64,000 bases of DNA from Blastobasis lacticolella (Eukaryota > Arthropoda > Insecta > Lepidoptera > Blastobasidae): the NCBI GenBank assembly GCA_905147135.1, contig LR990059.1, forward strand, positions 12,733,001 to 12,797,000, given 5' to 3'. Of this stretch, positions 63,791 to 64,000 are shown one piece after another. Position 1 is the stretch's first letter. The number at the start of each line of letters is the position of its first letter. The notes beneath the pieces are model-generated. The model was not told the DNA's origin and made no database searches. It was given only the letters and a program-made list of their open reading frames with translations. Position numbers and translations under genes: made by a program.

Positions 63791-64000
63791 GATGTCTGAT
63801 CGTTTGGCAATGCGTGGGAAGCATAAAAAAATGGAGCAGTCGGAGACGTTATTCTACTAAATTTTTCACCTAAACGTTAAGGCAGTGGCAGTGGAAGTCA
63901 TATGCCGTCTTTCTTTTTTGCTATAGGTACTTATCATGAGAGTCCAGTGGATAAAACTAGCGGAGCTGGGGACCACACTCACTGAACAAACACAGTTTTT
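63791..64000. other. No gene seen to window end
   Basis: Nothing recognised. Confidence 0.4.

Noticed and set aside
1..64000. CRISPR array, rRNA, prokaryotic operon or telomeric (TTAGG)n array
   Set aside because: No regularly spaced repeats with unique spacers, no rRNA signature, no operon-like gene packing, no TTAGG array; composition and repeats are those of an insect nuclear genome.

Overview
The window looks like non-coding nuclear DNA of a moth or butterfly (Lepidoptera). This rests on its AT-rich background with dispersed CpG-rich patches, many short steps of the GTAGGTACCTACC type, and repeat remnants that I recognise from general knowledge of lepidopteran genomes. Those remnants are LINE 3' ends of the CAGCAGTGGACTGTTATGGGC and GATGATGATG types, LINE C-termini such as WNELPATVFPLDYDMGSFK and KWRSLVSEAK, and tRNA-headed SINEs. 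No database could be searched, so species and chromosome are unknown. I found no confident host protein-coding exon, tRNA, rRNA or CRISPR array. The window is best read as a large intergenic or intronic stretch.

Layout. 1-9.4 kb: three copies of dispersed repeat family A, one LINE C-terminus, a 236-bp-period tandem duplication (2815-3264) and the first SINE B copy (8256-8488). 9.4-17.6 kb: a ~204-bp-period tandem duplication (10115-10580), a run of CpG-rich patches, an inverted repeat (14210-14325), the fourth family A copy and old LINE ends. 17.6-27 kb: few repeats, more CpG patches, and family C and LINE relics. 27-34 kb: the best TE coding relic (27263-27649, RTE-type reverse transcriptase C-terminus), an RT-motif tandem (32990-33137) and a pre-miRNA-sized hairpin (33941-34020). 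35-44 kb: LINE ends, a CpG-rich block present twice about 470 bp apart, the second SINE B and a perfect 36-bp inverted repeat. 44.3-49.4 kb: a second RT-motif tandem, the densest CpG-rich stretch (44740-46960), a foldback element, and another CpG patch at 49050-49390. 51-64 kb: more LINE ends, an open frame with an in-frame 15-residue duplication (59188-59570), a foldback element, an abutting 214-bp tandem duplication (60661-61088), an open frame behind a good splice acceptor (61579-61965), the third SINE B and a LINE C-terminus (63355-63492).

Two patterns stand out. (1) Nearly all recognisable TE sequence is 3'-end sequence: 5'-truncated LINE C-termini and tails, plus SINEs. (2) The unique sequence is studded with roughly 30 CpG-rich patches of 100-500 bp. 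Many carry an ATGGC(C/G)G-like core, resembling the Pho/YY1 GCCAT core, next to TAAT or TTTAT motifs, and several are locally tandemly duplicated. These patches are the most plausible functional DNA here (enhancers, Polycomb-type elements or unannotated promoters), but that is inference.
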